DNA of 64,000 nt from Neelides folsomi (taxonomy: Eukaryota; Arthropoda; Collembola; Neelipleona; Neelidae): assembly GCA_034687125.1 (NCBI GenBank), contig JAQGBZ010000267.1:23536-87535 (forward strand), in the 5' to 3' direction. The notes under the pieces are model-generated. The model was given only the letters and a program-made list of their open reading frames with translations. It was not told where the DNA came from and made no database searches. Positions 50,142 through 63,773 of this stretch are shown one piece after another. Made by a program: the position numbers and the translations under genes. Numbering within the stretch: position 1 is the first letter of the stretch; each line of letters opens with the position of its first letter.

Positions 50142-51831
50142 TTTCAAGAATGAAGAAATTTAGCCTTTATATAGAAAAGTCCAAACAAATTATTTAGCTA
50201 ACTTCATATCACCTTGAAGTTGAACAATTGAGCTTTCTTACTCTCATCCGCTTCCGTTCTCTTTTAACTCAAAATCCCGTTGTGTATCATATCAAATTAT
50301 TACTCAATATCAAGGCCACGATTTTCCAAGAATTATGGATTTTTCTTTAACTTGAGCCTCTGTACCTACCTGTACATACGCATAAAGTTATATGCACTTT
50401 GTTAAATTATCCAATTTCTAGCATTTATAAGGGAAGCGGTATGCGATTTGTAAAATCAAAATATTAAATCCCTGATCAATTACTCGGGCAAGAAACAAAA
50501 TAAATCATCGCACTAAAAAGAAAACTTATCGTTAATATACATAATTAAATTCATGCATAACACATTATTGGTATATGAAGTGTGTAAATAAGTATGCAAG
50601 CAGCATAATATGATAACATTTTCGCTAATTCCGGATTTCAATTTCGAACGCACTACTGATACTATAAATAGTATGCATATTATGTTTTTGTTTTTGTAAA
50701 TATCATGTAGAGTAAATATGATACATCTTATGTCTGTACCTAAATGCATAAAAATGCCTTCAAACTTTTTTTCCTTTCCAGGTTTTCATTCAAGCAAGCC
50801 ATCAAGCACACATTTATGTACTATACGAGTATTATTTTATGTACACAAATAGTTTAATATTTAAGTAAAAAAGCAACGAGCAAAAGTACATAATACACAA
50901 TGTACTTTACATCGATTTTAATACGTATAGATAATCCCTGGAATGGGATTATTTATCTTGGGGAAAGTGAGGAAGTACACAGAGGGTGATGATAAGGTGC
51001 GATTAGGTTAAATTCTTATCTTAAATACTATGCACGTTGTGACATATATACAGTAAGCGAAAGGTTGGACCATTCAAGAGAAAACTTTGTATTTGAGAAG
51101 GTCAAGTGAGAAGTAAAGAAGGCAAATCTTGCAATCTTGTCAAATTCTAACCTTTACTTAATACTACATACAGTACATATCTCTGTAACTCTGTACATGT
51201 TCAATTGGTTTCTCACATCACAGTCAGTTCAGGGGCTGGCTCCTCCTCATCCACACAAACATGGACATTATTAGGATTTTAAGTTAGTTTGAAAGTGAGC
51301 AATTTTAATTAAGTTCCATGTAGTCATTTTTGAGCTATTTTAATTAAAGGGCTATTTATACTTATCGTTAATTGTAAAGATTTATTTGTACCTATACTCA
51401 AAGTCGGCAAAATCGGTACTTTTTTACATCACATTCTTCACAACGGAAAACTCAAATATTGTTAAAATACTTAATTATCATTTATTTTATATATCTAAAG
51501 TATATTTGAAGACACATAGCTTCTAAAAAATAGAGTTTATCTTTACATATAAATACTTTTCACCGTCTTAATCAAAGGTATTCTTTACATATATGATATA
51601 TTGTGTATTTATAATATTTTCAACGGAAAAATGTTTAAAAATAGTTTATAGTGTGTGCAATCTTCCTTTAGTCTTTTACTATTCGTACAGTATATAAATC
51701 ATATATACGTAATATTTGTGATTTTATCTCCTCATCGATTTATATACAAGTTTGCACATTGTCAATTTAGTTCGTTTTAATTGTGTTGTTGTTTCCTATT
51801 ATTAATAATTAATAGTAGGCTTATATGAAAT
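50142..51831. other. Divergent interval between the coiled-coil gene and APAF1
   Basis: This should contain both promoters. A+T-rich; the minus-strand frame at 50513-50749 has no resemblance to any family. No repeat or RNA gene seen. Confidence 0.45.
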
Positions 51832-54800
51832 ATGAGTGATCGGGCTCAATTTCAAATAAATGTGCTGAATAGCCATCGTGTTGCAATTATATCGGATTTA
51901 GATGTAAAACATATTAGATTAGAATTAATCTCTAAATTTGTTCTTGATCATGATGATATTCAAAGAATCGATTTTGAAGTAAGAAAACATTTTTAAACAA
52001 TATTCTTTGTAAATAAATCAACTGCAATTTAACTTTTAATCTAATATATATTTGTATTTGTGTATTTCTTTATAGAAGACAACCGGAGATCAGGCTAATT
52101 TATTGCTTGATTTAATGATTAAGAAGATCAGAGAAAACGAAGACTTTTCGTACTTCAATAAATTCGTAAATTCGTTGCAAGCAAAATACTCCTGGTTATA
52201 CGAACTCCTCGATCGAAGTGAAGATTCCTTGGATGCTCGACCAACATTAGAAGCAGAGGAGAGTTCGTATTATAGCAGCTCGAATAGCAACTCTCCTCCC
52301 GGTTTGATTATTGGACCTTCCAAAAGAGACAAGAGCAAAGAGATTCTTGTTTCTGGAGGAGTTCCGTGTTTTCCAACAACCAATGTCGAAAGAACATTCC
52401 TTGTAAGTTGTCTAATGTCAATTTACCTTCTTACAATTACATAGATACTACCTGTAGATGTATGGTATACCTGTATGATACAAGATGTATCAGTGTAGGT
52501 ATGATGATAAAAGGAATTATGTATTCATCGTTTGATCATTTTTAGATTGGGAAAATTGTTACTGGAATCCAAACTCTGGAGCAAGATGGGTATTTTGTAC
52601 TTCAAGGAATGACTGGTTGTGGAAAAACTGTTTGTGCAGCTCAAGCCGTAAACAAATACGTTGCCTCCAATTTGGGAGCTCAGAAAGATGGAATTTACTG
52701 GATTTCTGTTGGAAAAGATTGCGAGTCTAAAGATTTAACCCTTGGGAAGGTAATTAACAATTCAATTTTGTGATTTAACCGTTGAATGTTTAATTAATTA
52801 ATAATAGTTTATTTTGTGCAAAGTTAACCGTTTTCATGAAAATTTTAGATCAAAATTTTATGCGACAAATTGGGATTAACAAAAGTTCCAAGTTCGTTAG
52901 ATCACGGAGCAGATCTTTTAAGAAATGCATTTATCAACAGACCGAATGCTCTTTTGGTAAGTTTTAAGAATAAGATAAGAACAAGAATTATCTGATAATT
53001 TTGATTGCAATTCTTATTTTGTTAGATTTTGGACGATGTATGGCATCCAATCGTTATTCGAAGTTTTGATGTCGGTTGTAAAACGCTGGTCACAACAAGA
53101 GACATTTCCGTCATGGAGGTCGTGAATGGAAGAATGAAGAAAATTGACATTTTGAATGGATTCACAGAGGAAGAGTCGAAGGAGTTGTTTTCTCGAAACC
53201 TTGAAATGGACATTGAAGAATTACCGGAAGAAGCCTTAAAAATACATGTAGAATGCAAAGGAAATCCAATGGTTGTCTCCCTAATTTCCGCTTTAATCAA
53301 AGAGCACGATAACAAGGACGTTGAACGATGGGCCTTTTACTTTGATTTTCTCAACAAAAGAAAATACTCAGAATTGAAGAAAATTCGATATTATGGACAT
53401 GAATCTGTTATTGATGCCATTTCTCTCAGTATTGATAAACTTCCGGTTGCAGAAAAAGTATTGTTTGAAGATTTTGGAGTTTTTCAAGACGACGTTCGAA
53501 TTCCTTGCGAAGTAATGTATTATTATTTATTTTAATATAATGTTACACATGTGTTAATATTTTAATCAAATTTAATAAGCGTTTAAAGTGTTTAGTGTTC
53601 CTGCCTAATTCTTAAGTGATGTTTTTGAATTATGATCAGGTGCTGAGGATTTTATGGGATAAGAAAAACAAGTACGAAGTTGAGCACATAATGAAAACAT
53701 TTGTGAAAAAGAGTTTAGTGCAGGAGGAACACGATCCGATAAGGAAGTCGAGCGTTTATCTGGTTCATGATTTACATCTCGATTGTAAGATAAAAGAATT
53801 TACATTAATAATGTAGCAATAGCATAAGATTGTAGTTTATGCGATTTTATAAAACATCAATTATTTCAACCACCTGTAGTTAATTTAAGTTATCTTTTAA
53901 ATAGATTTGAAGTATCAATTCAAGAATGATCCGGATCATGATGTTGAGCAGGTGAATTTCTTGAATAAATCCTCATAGTTTACTACATAAAAAATACTGC
54001 TATCAAACAAATACCAGACAAACAAATCAGATGTAATATTAATTAGGTATGTACCGGGTGGCCGGTTAAGTAGGCTTTATTTTTAATCAACAATAATTTT
54101 TATGTTTATAAACGAATGTTCATCAAAATTATATGATATACTCTATATATAACTAGTTAAAGGTGGTTAGGTTAGGTGACCCATCTTCGTGCAACTTCGA
54201 GGGCGTTTTGTACTCGCGAGTATTCTTCAACAATGAAAACCTTTTCTTCTTTTAACAGACGACGGCGGTTTTTCATGTTAACGAAAAGTAAAAGTAATGA
54301 AATTGAAAGTTGGGCTTTCTCTGACTAAAGTGTTTCCCGTTTGCTTATGTTTTAAAATTTTCTGCTTATAGTCTGCTACAATTAACATTAACATATTTCC
54401 CATCGTCTAATTATTATTAAAGTTTATAATATTTACGAGCCTTAAAGTTATTGTTGATTAAAAATAACCGGCCACCCGGCATTTATGATCTATTTCACAG
54501 CGACTCCATGAAAAACTAGTAAACAAATATGCCGCAGCTTGCAATTATGAATTCTCAAAATTACCAAATGATGGTTACATTTATACATACATTGGAAGGC
54601 ATCTTTACAAATCCAAGAAAACGGACATCTTTCCAATTTTATTTACGGATCTGCTTTTTATTGGAGAAAAACTGAGAAATACTGGAGTTGAAGATCTCAT
54701 ATATGATATTCAAAATTACTACAAATACATCGTCGAAAATGTTTGTAACATTTGTTATACTAATATGCCTGTAACTACCATATTATAATGTATTAAGTAT

Positions 54801-57800
54801 TTGTTTCTGATATGCCTTTACTATCTGACTATCTGTAATTGTTTAGGATAAAGACAGAAGTTTTCTAATTGAAGAAATTCAACTTTTTGCTCAACGCGTA
54901 GGACATCAAATTTATAATCAGGCAGACGTCGATATAATTCAACTAGCACTTCAATATACCGATCTGAATCTTGTGTATTGTAAAGCTCGTGAACTTGCTC
55001 TAACTTTCCCAAAACGTCTTTATTTAGAATACACGTAAGATCTTTAAAACAATCTATCATAAAATCATTAAATGTAAATATTAATCAGAAATATTGATGC
55101 AAACGAGTGGAAGAAACCTGAAAGCACAATTATATGCCAAGATATTGTCAAAAGTGTTCAGTTCATTGGAGATGATGAAGGTCGATATTGCCTTGCAGCT
55201 TTAAGTAGTGGACTCATTCAAGTGCGAATATTTCATTATTTGTATTTTATATTTAATTTCCTAATGCATGCAAATATGGTTTGATCATAAATTTTAGCTT
55301 GGAGATATATCGACATCAACAATTCGTCATAACTATTGGGGTCACAAAGATTCTGTCAATTGTCTTAAAGTATACAAATCTCGACAAATGGAGAAACATA
55401 TCTTCCTTTCCGCCGCCTCAGATAACATTTGTAAAATCTGGGACTTAAAAGGAGTGTTAAAAGAGCTTGGAATTCCAAATGGTGATCCAAACGGGTCTTT
55501 CGAGGAACATTCCTATTCGTCTTCCAAATTCAAAAGCGCAACAAAAGACAAAGACCAAAGCCTTGTGTCATTTGATCTTCATTCGGCTCCGGTTTCCTAT
55601 GCAGAATTTTCTTCTACGGGAAATAAAGTCATTTCAGTTTCTGACAATGAAATTTACATTTGGAATTCAATGGATGGATCGGCCATTGAGAAAATATCTA
55701 ATAATTACATTTCCAATAGTGCTTCTGCCCTTAAAGTATGTCATTTTGGATTTGAAAATGACGAGTATTTGATTGGGCACGGCGACAATCAAATTGCTTT
55801 ACTTTCCCTCAATCAACCACAACAAAAGTTTTCTATTATTGAAGGCCATCGAATGAAAATTCTTAGCGTTTTACCGCTCAATTCAGAAGAGTTTATTTCA
55901 GTAAGTGAAGATGAAATCGGATTTTGGTTTGTGATGAATAGAAGACTGAATAAGAAACATAATCATCGAAATAATCGTGGTCGTGTGGAGGATCAATCTC
56001 CGACTGAAGAGCAAATTCCTGGAGAAATGTTATTTGTTCATCAAAATGGGAATGGAATGAACGGATCTGGAGAAATTGATAATCACCAAGATATTTCTCT
56101 CAAAATTCAATCCAACTGCTACGGTATTCAATGGAAAGTTGTGACTGAGGTTGAATGCGAAAAATCGAAAATTAAAATCAAAAGGTTGGATATAAGAAAG
56201 AAAGAACCACCTGGGCTTTACATGTGTGGAGTTTTATCTCCCAATGGGAAAATGTTGGCTGTTGGAACAAATGATTTCTTGATTTATCTCTGGGAAGTTG
56301 AAACGAAATCTTTGCTGTACAGATTCAAATGCCATAATGGGTATTACTTTTATTATTTTATTTAATAAGATTAATAACATAATATTTAATGCTAATATAA
56401 ACATCACAAAATGGAGCCAGAATTTTGCACATGAATTTTAATTATTGTTATATAATTATTTTTATAATTTTAATGAAAGGAGTGTGACGTGCCTTCATTT
56501 CTCTGATGATGAATATTCTTTGATGTCTGGAAGCGAAGATCGAACTATCATGGCATGGGACGTTGAAGAAGAACAAAAACGTCAAAAAGAACCTTTAAAG
56601 AAGCCCAACTTTGATTCTGTTAATGTTGAGAGCCAAGTCAATGGATTGTTCAAAAATTATTTTGTTTCAATTTTTATCACAGATAAAAATTCAATTCAGG
56701 TATGTATAATTAATTTTTTTTGAAATATCCTGTTGCACATTGACTAACAAAAGTTTACTATTAATTTTGAAATTAAATACAAGAATAACATTAAAATAAT
56801 ACATGTTTTATTAATCTAGGTTTATCGAGACAATTCTAAATTTATTAAAACTGTTCCGGTCAATTCGCCAATTACATTCGTCGTTTTGTCGAAAAATGGG
56901 AAACGTGCAGTCATTGGAACCTATGATGGAAATGTTTACAGAGTTAGAGATATGGGTGTATTGCATGATAATAGAAGATCGCCTGAATCAAACTTGGGGA
57001 AAATAAATTCCATTGAGGTTCATTTTGATAAAATAGCAACTCACGAGACTGAAATCACAAGTTTAGCATTTGACGAAACTGGAAAGTTTTTGGTTTCATC
57101 TTCAATGGATGGACTTGTAATGGTAAGCTTTGATTTTCTTAGATAATAAACGATTTTTGATTTTATATAATTTTAATTCTTTTTGAATTTTGTAATAATA
57201 ATTTTGTAATATTATTTAATGGTTTTTTATTGATTTTTTTTTATTATTTTTACAGTTGTTCAATGAATTCCAATGCAAAAGCCGGAATGTATTTTTGCGA
57301 ATTCCCATATTTAAGATTTATTTCCTTTTCGGATCAACTTTAATAGCAATTGTTTATACGGATAGTTCAGTAAAGGTACGAATTTTCATTTTAGAAAATC
57401 TTCTACAACTTAAAAATTGAGCTTATTGACTATGACAAGTTAATTTTATTTGAATTGTGTGATATTAATTTATCCAATTCAAGCATAAAAACCTAAATCT
57501 CCATAAAAGTTAATGAGTTAAATAACTATTTAATTAATATTTGCTATAATTTTGCACATGGTATTTCCTATATTTAATTCAACACAAGTTATCTTGTCAA
57601 ATAAAGGAAATTGTTAATGTCAAGTTAATTTCATTTTAATTATACGCCTTTAATTTGTATAAAAATGATTTTTAATGTCAAATCTCCCAACTTTTCAAAG
57701 AGTTAACTGACATTAAAAACGAATGAATTTGATTTTTCACTTCAGTGTTTATCATTTTAAAGTAAAGCTAAAAATGCGCCAAAGATTTTATCGATATCTA

Positions 57801-58902
57801 ATTTCATTATAGAATAAAAATAAACATTTTCATTGGCGTTTTTATGAAAATAATATATGATACTTGTCGCATCTTTATTATATATATTTTTTACAATATT
57901 GAAATATTGACTAACATTACATATTTTGTTGTAAATTACATTTTATTTCTTGAATAGATATTCAATATACGGAAAAATGAACAACAAAATGGATACTTAA
58001 TCAAGAAAGACTCCGATAATACCAAGAAAGTCACTTGCTCTGCTCTGAGTAGTGACTCAAGCCAGTTGGCTATTGGAACAAATGGAGATGAAATCTCGGT
58101 GTTTGATATCGGAGAGGCTGAAGGCATTAAAATTCAAAGAGTCATCATATGCCAACATAACGTTACTCTCTCAGCCCTTGATTTTAATTTTAATGGCTCA
58201 ATGCTAGCCGTTGGGCATTCTAATGGACTCATCACTGTAAATCTAAATACATTTTAAAAATTTATACTTATTTGCGATACTTTTATTTTAATATGTTAAT
58301 TAAACCTAATAATGTAATCTTTAGATTTGGAAGATCCCTCCAAATCAAGAAAAAGTTTGTACACAAGAATGTGATTTCTTGCTTCATAATAACAAAATTT
58401 GGAATCTTTCTTTTTCTCCTGAATCTGTCAATGAAGGTCGCTGGCTTTTATCATGTGGGGACAGATTGACATTGTGGTGTCTTCCAGAAATGGTAAATAC
58501 AATTTGCTCAATAATCTAAATTTAGCATTCTTAACATTTAATTTTTAATGAATATTTGTATTCGCTTTGTATATTGTACAATATACATATGACTTAAAAT
58601 GAATATATATCATTGTAATGTATGGTATTTAGAAGGAAGAAAGACTGAAGCCAACATTTATGCAAGTGAGACGTCGTCGGAAATCTGGAGAAACAAAAAA
58701 GTCAGAAAGCAGATTCTCTTTAGAAATCTCCGAAGGAAAGAAAATTGGGAGAAAGGGAAAACGAGAAATGCTACAAAGTATTAAATTCCAGGCGAACTCC
58801 ATCCAGAAAGTTGTGGCCAATTCTACTTTTACACAATTTGTTACTGTAGATGATATGGGAATATTTTATATTCTACAAGCGATTGATGAAGTAAAAGTCT
58901 GA
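51832..58902 (+). CDS. APAF1: APAF1/Dark apoptosome scaffold (CARD, NB-ARC, WD40)
   Basis: Seventeen exons: 51832-51978, 52076-52402, 52546-52749, 52849-52956, 53026-53511, 53640-53784, 53905-53951, 54501-54740, 54847-55034, 55089-55221, 55298-56340, 56480-56699, 56820-57122, 57256-57375, 57958-58236, 58325-58492, 58633-58902; 1475 aa, close to Drosophila Dark. Residues 1-95 form a CARD. NB-ARC has Walker A GMTGCGKT (179-186), Walker B LILDDVW, a TTRD sensor, ECKGNPMVVSLISALI, and a VHD motif (466-468) in the winged helix. WD40 repeats fill roughly residues 620-1475 (DNICKIWDLKG; SGSEDRTIMAWDVEE; ending VTVDDMGIFYILQAI). Human APAF1 ends in nearly the same way. The protein should oligomerise and activate a CARD caspase. 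Two charged insertions interrupt the propeller region (around KKHNHRNNRGR, and RRRRKSGETKKSESR). All key nucleotide-binding residues are present. Confidence 0.95.
54054..54480. mobile_element. MITE in APAF1 intron 7, about 427 bp
   Basis: Left end CCGGGTGGCCGGTT and the reverse complement of the right end are identical; past a 10-base insertion on the left, both arms continue TATTTTTAATCAACAATAA. Total inverted repeat is about 33 bases. No coding capacity and no clear target duplication. The insertion lies fully within the intron (exons end 53951 and resume 54501), so the reading frame is untouched. Superfamily unknown. Confidence 0.75.
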
Positions 58903-58999
58903 TCGACTACTCAACTTCTTTTTATCATAAAAATGAACATAATCAAAACAAAATCTTTTTCACTGGAGCTTTTACATAAAAGTAGGTTTATCTTTTATT

Positions 59000-61532
59000 T
59001 TATCCATTTCTTGTTCTAAGAATTGAATTGAAAGGTTTCGGGGTAACGATGAAACAATAGGCATTGGGTTCAAGTGAAAGTGGTCCAAAATTTGGATCTT
59101 TTTCAACTGAAAATCTCTGCATAAGAGAAGTGAAGAAAATGAAGAGAGTATCTCTGGCTAGGCCTTCCCCAAGGCAAACTCTTTTACCAGTAGAAAAAGG
59201 CTGAAAAGAATAAAAATTTAATTTGGGTATTATGCTTTTAGTTATTATTAGTTTTTAGTTATTATTTTACCATAAATGCTTCGTGTTTGATTATTTTATT
59301 GTTTGAATCAATGAATCTCTCAGGTCTAAAGTTCTCTGTCGATTGAAAAGACAATATTTGTTTTTATCCTTACATTTTGTTATTAAAACCAATATACTAT
59401 ACAGGATGTAATATACTACATATTTTATTAAATATACTGATTTAAGTATGTAAGAATAGGCTCATATTAGATATTTACAAAAAACAAATCACTTCATTTT
59501 TGCCTACCTGGATCTCCCCAAAATTCCTTGTCATGATGAGCATCCCTGAGATTTGCCAATACTATAGTATCCTTTTCGATTTTATATCCACCAAGCTCTA
59601 TCAAGCGAAAGTCCAAATATTATAAAACCTTGATCTTCACATTGATCATAATGTTTGAGAGATCTATGTACAAACAACTTACGAGTGTCCCCAATTGTTC
59701 TATGGTAAACGGAAAATGGAACAAGAGCACAATATCTATGTATTTCACATAAAGTCGCTTCAGTATAAATCATTCTGAAAAGGAGATTTAAAACTTTATA
59801 TTAATTGGGTGAATAAATGCAAGTACAGTTAGGTAAAAATAAGGTGAACTTCATTACGATGATCTGTCATCAAGTGAAGGATGTCTATTTTGTCCAATGA
59901 CACGATCAATTTCATCTTGAACTTTCTTTTGCACTTCAGGCCACATGATCATGTAAAGTAAAGCCCATTGAAGTGTTGAACTTGTCGTTTCAGCTCCAGC
60001 CAAAAAGAAATCAACAAGGACCAATCTCATATTTAATTCTTAAAAATAATAATTCATTGAATTTGAAAATGATTAATCAAAGAAAGATTGGAAAAAATAG
60101 ATAGTAAATTAATAAGTTCAATTGGTTGTACCTCCTTCTTCATTATAAAAACTTGATTCTGGATCATCAGTGCTTTTCCATTTGTTAATGTAAGCATCTA
60201 TGAAATCCCGGGTTGTGTCAGGGTCATATGTGTTCTTGTGTTCATCAATAGCTTCTTGCACTAAACCTTGTAACTTATTCCTTGTTTTAATAAATGATTC
60301 CCAGAATCCCTTTACAATAATGTTCATCTTTAAAATCCAAGGGAAAAAGAACACGAAGCCCATTGATTCGGCTTTTTGTAAATTACTAAAATAAATCGAT
60401 GTTATTAAATACGTATTTTTGCATAAATATTTATGTACTCTACTACCATAATATATGGTATAGTTTTTATAATCATAATCTTACACTATAAAATTTTCAA
60501 TAACGAATTTAAAATTTGGATCATCCTTCTCAAATCGGTTTCCAGTGCAAATATACCTAAATGATACAAATATTACTTACATGTTAGTTAATATCACGTT
60601 TCAATGTATTATGGATTTCAAAATAAAAAATTTTACCAAAGAGAATTGAGAACTGAAGCATTGAACTGATTTCGCATATCCGTTGGTTTTCCGACTGATT
60701 TTCTATAAATGAAACAAAAACGGGATTGTATGCTTTTAGGTAATAATCTCAACATCCCATATGTACCTCATAATTATTTAGATTTGGATCTTTTAAAAAA
60801 ATATTTATATTTTTTACCCAAAAACATCAAGGAGCTCTTGAGCCTCATGAAGAAGTAGACCTTCCATTGTTTGTTTTCCAAAACCAAAAACCCTTAAATT
60901 TCTCAATGCAAATCGCCTTTGTTCATTCCAGGTTTTCCCCTCGGAAAATATTATAGCTAACCAAGATAAAATTATAACACATTTTCAAAATCTTATGTAA
61001 GTTTCTCACCTCTCTTTTTCCCATGATTTCTGACCATTTGAATTTCAAAATTAGGCCTTCCGGCAAAAACGTCTTCTTTGTAAGCCTCTACAATTAATTT
61101 CCAATCGTGTATAACGATACATCTAACAAAATGAAAAGTTGTTTAATTCATCAATAAAATCAATTGTGGAGACAAGTAGACTTATTTAAGAGAATATTTT
61201 TCTAGAATATTTAAGCAAATCAAGTCATACTTGAATTGTCCTAGTGTAATAGAAAACACGCTTCCATATTTTTTCTTGAATCCAGCCATAATGGTAATTG
61301 GATTTTTAGACGCGAGAAACGGTAAGTATCCCAATATTGGAACTCCCCAAGGTCCTAAATTATATTTCAGAATCATTTAGTAAAATAATATTAAGGGTAA
61401 CATCATATACTACTTAGGTATGCATTTAAGAGTTATTTTACCAGGAGGAGTGTTTCCGGTATTGAACCATTTTTTCAATAAAAAGACACCAATTAACGCC
61501 AATAAAGCAAGTAAGATTTCTGATGTATCCAT
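59000..61532 (-). CDS. Cytochrome P450, CYP2 clan
   Basis: Twelve exons: 61532-61442, 61354-61231, 61122-61010, 60956-60818, 60702-60637, 60556-60485, 60385-60132, 60038-59858, 59774-59683, 59597-59508, 59335-59271, 59200-59000; 495 aa with all phases consistent. An N-terminal membrane anchor ([18 protein letters not shown]) precedes the PPGPWGVP hinge. Other P450 marks: WNEQRRF (helix C), LAGAETTSS (helix I, about 299-307), EIHR (helix K ExxR, 357-360), ENFRPERF, and the haem loop [11 protein letters not shown] with the ligand Cys438. A microsomal monooxygenase; the TPPGPWG and helix I/K patterns fit the CYP2 clan, but substrate and subfamily cannot be read. The gene is convergent with APAF1, with 97 bases between stop codons. 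Confidence 0.95.
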
Positions 61533-62103
61533 TAAAAAAATATTGTTTTTAAGTATAATAAACTAAAAATGTCTAAAAATGGAGGCACTTTGTTAAACAC
61601 TATGCACCTAAATATACTTATTTAGCGTAAAGATAATTTCAAGAAGTGATTTATGTTTTCATATTGCTACATTTGTTATCAATTTCATGTATTAATGTTG
61701 TAATCTATCTAGGAATTGATACCAGATGAAATCCAATTATTCTTACATTATTCTAGTATATACTCGTACATACATAATATGCGAAAATACCAATGCTGTT
61801 ATGAATGGAAAGCCCAGACAAAATAACTTATCAACGATATTTAATATCAATAGATAATAAATAAATTCAATGCGTTTTCATGATTGAAACTTTCATTTGA
61901 TAACACATTAAAAAATTTACATTGGTTTTACAAACAATATTAAATTATAATTAGTGTCAGTTATGGAAAGTAGTATATAATCATAAAGTCAGTTAAAGCA
62001 GCATTAATGTTAATGAGCAATTATGTAGAACAAACATTTAAAATTAACTTAGTTCCATAAAATAGCATTAAAATAGCATTAAAAATTAATATTTTTAGTG
62101 TAA

Positions 62104-63773
62104 TTATTCTTTCGCATCCTCATTAGAACTTACAATTTCTTTTTGATTATTTAAATAATATTTAATAATTTCGCACTTGACATGACCACAATTACAAGGA
62201 ACAGGATGTTCTTCCGTTTCAGGATCCAAAAAGTTAATTTTCAAATCATAAGTTCTCTGCGTTGCATGGTCCTTTGCTTTAACCATGAAGAATTCCCATC
62301 CAAGAATGTCTCCAGCTTCTACGTTATTGGGTTCCGGAAGAAGGACGATGGTTTGTTTCCAATGGGTGTTTTCTCCCCAAGGAGAGGTTGAAAGGTTCAA
62401 CTCGTCTAGAAAAAATGAATTTGGATAGAATAAATGAAATGTTAACTGATAAAGCAAAGCCACATGTCAGTCAATCATGCTTTTATTAATGACAAATAAG
62501 AATTCTGTCTCATTATAGCAGTTTCGCCTTCAATTTAGCACCTTTTTAAATAAAATTTCTTTTAAAATAAAATTTTTCACAAAAGTGGAAACAAAAAGGC
62601 AATTTGTGTATTAGGCAATTACGATTATAATTTGTTAAAAAGGAGTATAAAATTATAAAACAAAATATTTTAATCGTGTTTGAAGTTTAACATGCTTTCG
62701 TCAATTCGGTCTCTCTTGAATGCCTCCATGTCAATTCCTTTCCTCTCCACCGCCGCTTTCACACAATTGGTGTAAACATTGAAAAGAGATTGACAACATG
62801 ACATGTCTCGATTTCCATTCAGGTACGTTTGAAACCAACGATTGAAACAAGATTCATATTCCTCGTATTTATTGCATTCTTTTTATTCAAATTCCTCATT
62901 AATTCAGGAGATTTCGGTGGGATAATTTTTGCTTAATTATTATACACGTTTCAATACGTGTTTGTTGGATTTAAAACTTTTTAAGAAAAATATATTTTCG
63001 CCATTGTTCATTCCAACAATTTCCTTAAAATATAGTGAACACAATGATAATTTCCAAGGAGGAAATACTTATCTACAAATACTCTACTGTTGATACTTAT
63101 CGATTATATTGAAAATTATTCAAAAATCGGAAACTTCTTGGCATAGGATAAATACCTAATTATGTATTTACACTGTTATTTATTAGTTTATTAAAACTTA
63201 CCATGTTCATCGAAAGGAAAGGAACACGAAAACCAAATGCAAACTCCATGAACATCTCCATCTTCTTCCACAGAAAAGAATCGAGTATCTTTTAATAACT
63301 CGAGTTCGGACAAAGTTATTTCATTTAAATTCAAACTGAACAACTCTTGCGGTTCAGAAAGAATACTCTCGGGTTTAACCTTAAAAATATAAATATAGTA
63401 GGTATGTTAGATGTTAGAATAATAAAGTAGTTGAACTGAACTGTACTGTAATTGCATTAAGTGAACATACAGTCATGATTTCCGGTTTTAGTCTCAATTT
63501 TGACATTTGAGCAAGAGGTGATAAGTCAAATCCATATTTTTTCTCTTTCCAGAACTCTTCTTCTTTGTTCCACATTTCTGGCAAAGTACAAGGAGCTGCG
63601 TAGATTTTAGCAGCATTAGGAAAAATTAGTCCATTTGGATTAAGAAAATTGTCTCTAGCAAACAATACAGTGTCTAACATTGATTCGTGTAGAAGATAAA
63701 ATCCCATCCATTCAGAAACAATGATATCAACTTTCTCGTCTAATTTCAAATCTTCAATTCGGCTATGTTTTAC
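62104..63773 (-). CDS. Art8: Art8-type protein arginine methyltransferase (C-terminal part)
   Basis: Three exons are visible: 63773-63471, 63379-63202 and 62405-62104, together 261 codons. The upstream exon(s) with the SAM-binding motif I lie beyond the right edge. Visible features: VDIIVSEWMGFYLLHESML (the double-E loop, second Glu in MGFYLLHE), THWKQTIVLLP (THW loop) and a beta barrel. The C-terminus, INFLDPETEEHPVPCNCGHV, matches Drosophila Art8 more closely than vertebrate PRMT1 or PRMT6, as far as I recall. It should transfer methyl groups from SAM to protein arginines. The 796-base intron between the last two exons holds a TRIAP1-like sequence on the same strand. Confidence 0.88.
62670..62899 (-). 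pseudogene. TRIAP1/Mdm35-like sequence, frameshifted, inside the Art8 intron
   Basis: The minus strand encodes a clear TRIAP1-like protein: CNKYEEYESCFNRWF, then a CQSLFNVYTNC (CX9C) pair and CVKAAVERKGIDMEAFK, ending at the TAA at 62670-62672. TRIAP1 is a small twin-CX9C protein of the mitochondrial intermembrane space, which carries phosphatidic acid with PRELI proteins. Two defects are seen. The first pair is CX8C, one residue short. The only plausible ATG (62897-62899) is out of frame, with a stop between it and CNKYEE, near an A-rich run. It is either a decayed copy (it has no intron) or a real small gene with a sequence error or an unseen first exon. Confidence 0.6.

Noticed and set aside
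53022-53315. 97-codon minus-strand frame inside APAF1
   Set aside because: Antisense shadow of the NB-ARC exon 53026-53511.
54821-55060. 79-codon minus-strand frame inside APAF1
   Set aside because: Antisense shadow of exon 54847-55034, which fits the plus-strand protein with correct phases.
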